Source: Candidatus Nosocomiicoccus stercorigallinarum | GTDB lineage: Bacteria > Bacillota > Bacilli > Staphylococcales > Salinicoccaceae | Length of the DNA: 35,188 nt | Direction: 5' to 3' | Assembly (NCBI GenBank): GCA_019119225.1 | Contig: DWXM01000045.1 | Location: 1-35,188, forward strand | Part shown: positions 35,023-35,188 of the stretch, piece after piece | Position numbering within the stretch: the first letter of the stretch is position 1 | Layout: every line of letters begins with the position of its first letter | Notes under the pieces: model-generated | Databases searched by the model: none | What the model saw: the letters and a program-made list of their open reading frames with translations, nothing else | What the model was told of the DNA's origin: nothing | Program-made: the position numbers and the translations under genes

Positions 35023-35106
35023 TGGTGGAAGGGGGCAGATTCGAACTGCCGAACCCGAAGGAGCGGATTTACAGTCCGCCGCGTTTAGCCACTTCGCTAC
35101 CCTTCC
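35023..35106 (-). tRNA. tRNA-Tyr (anticodon GTA) with encoded CCA
   Basis: 84 nt including CCA. Acceptor GGAAGGG / CCCTTCC, anticodon loop CTGTAAA, long variable arm typical of class II tRNA-Tyr (about CTCCTTCGGGTTCG), T-loop AGTTCGAATCT. It is the only tRNA of the four with a genomic CCA end. Confidence 0.95.
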
Positions 35107-35115
35107 ATAAAAAAA

Positions 35116-35188
35116 TGGAGAATGGCGGGCTCGAACCACCGACCCCCTGCTTGTAAGGCAGGTGCTCTCCCAGCTGAGCTAATTCTCC
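35116..35188 (-). tRNA. tRNA-Val (anticodon TAC)
   Basis: 73 nt, its 5' end at the last base of the window. Acceptor GGAGAAT / ATTCTCC with discriminator A, D-arm GCTCAGCTGGGAGAGC, anticodon loop CTTACAA, T-loop GGTTCGAGCCC. CCA is not encoded. More tRNA genes may follow beyond the window. Confidence 0.93.

Noticed and set aside
34939-35156. Short ORFs on both strands in the tRNA cluster
   Set aside because: They run through four well-formed tRNA genes and are translation artefacts.

Overview
This 35.2-kb window is chromosomal DNA from a low-GC Gram-positive bacterium, most likely a member of the Staphylococcaceae outside the best-known Staphylococcus species. The evidence is the AT-rich sequence, strong AGGAGG-type ribosome sites, frequent GTG/TTG starts, the purine operon layout, and the arginase - cdaA - cdaR - glmM gene order. 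I see no transposase, integrase, phage gene, CRISPR array or rRNA.

Layout. 1-259: start of a ThiF/MoeB-like gene running off the left edge. 415-2869: PhoP/PhoR-type two-component system. 2910-6465: a ScdA-like protein without cysteines, an unknown charged protein coupled to a LOG-family hydrolase, a GNAT acetyltransferase operon with a small lipoprotein, and a small membrane protein. 6492-9575: probable operon DUF402 - LysR regulator - sugar-efflux-like MFS - DUF456. 9661-12894: GntR (YtrA-type) - ABC ATPase - large permease. 13014-17298: MFS + NAD(P)-binding protein pair, a dicarboxylate/amino-acid symporter, a GNAT protein and a small membrane protein. 17323-26803: purine operon purE-K-L-F-M-N-H-D (minus strand). 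26945-29547: DsbA/FrnE-like protein, TrhO, a repeat-rich intergenic region and an NlpC/P60 hydrolase. 29659-34726: arginase, an XRE-TPR regulator, cdaA, cdaR and glmM. 34868-35188: four minus-strand tRNAs (in transcription order Val, Tyr, Gln, Lys) with a terminator.

The most striking region is the purine operon. purC, purS and purQ, which normally lie between purK and purL in this group, are absent: purK and purL are 22 bp apart. The purF reading frame begins two residues after the position of the catalytic N-terminal cysteine; just upstream, the relic codons read L-K-E-E-Y-S instead of L-N-E-E-C-G, behind an in-frame stop. PurL is full length but has lost several residues that are invariant in its family. 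PurE, K, M, N, H and D look normal. The lesions therefore fall on the two glutamine-amidotransferase steps plus PurC. This points either to a broken pathway or to an ammonia-dependent or repurposed one.

Other observations of interest are three ATAGT-N10-ACTAT palindromes at exactly 52-bp spacing downstream of trhO; an identical 18-bp promoter element in front of the arginase and DsbA-like genes; a 17-bp palindrome in the NlpC leader; and a quorum-sensor-like XRE-TPR regulator directly upstream of the c-di-AMP cyclase gene.
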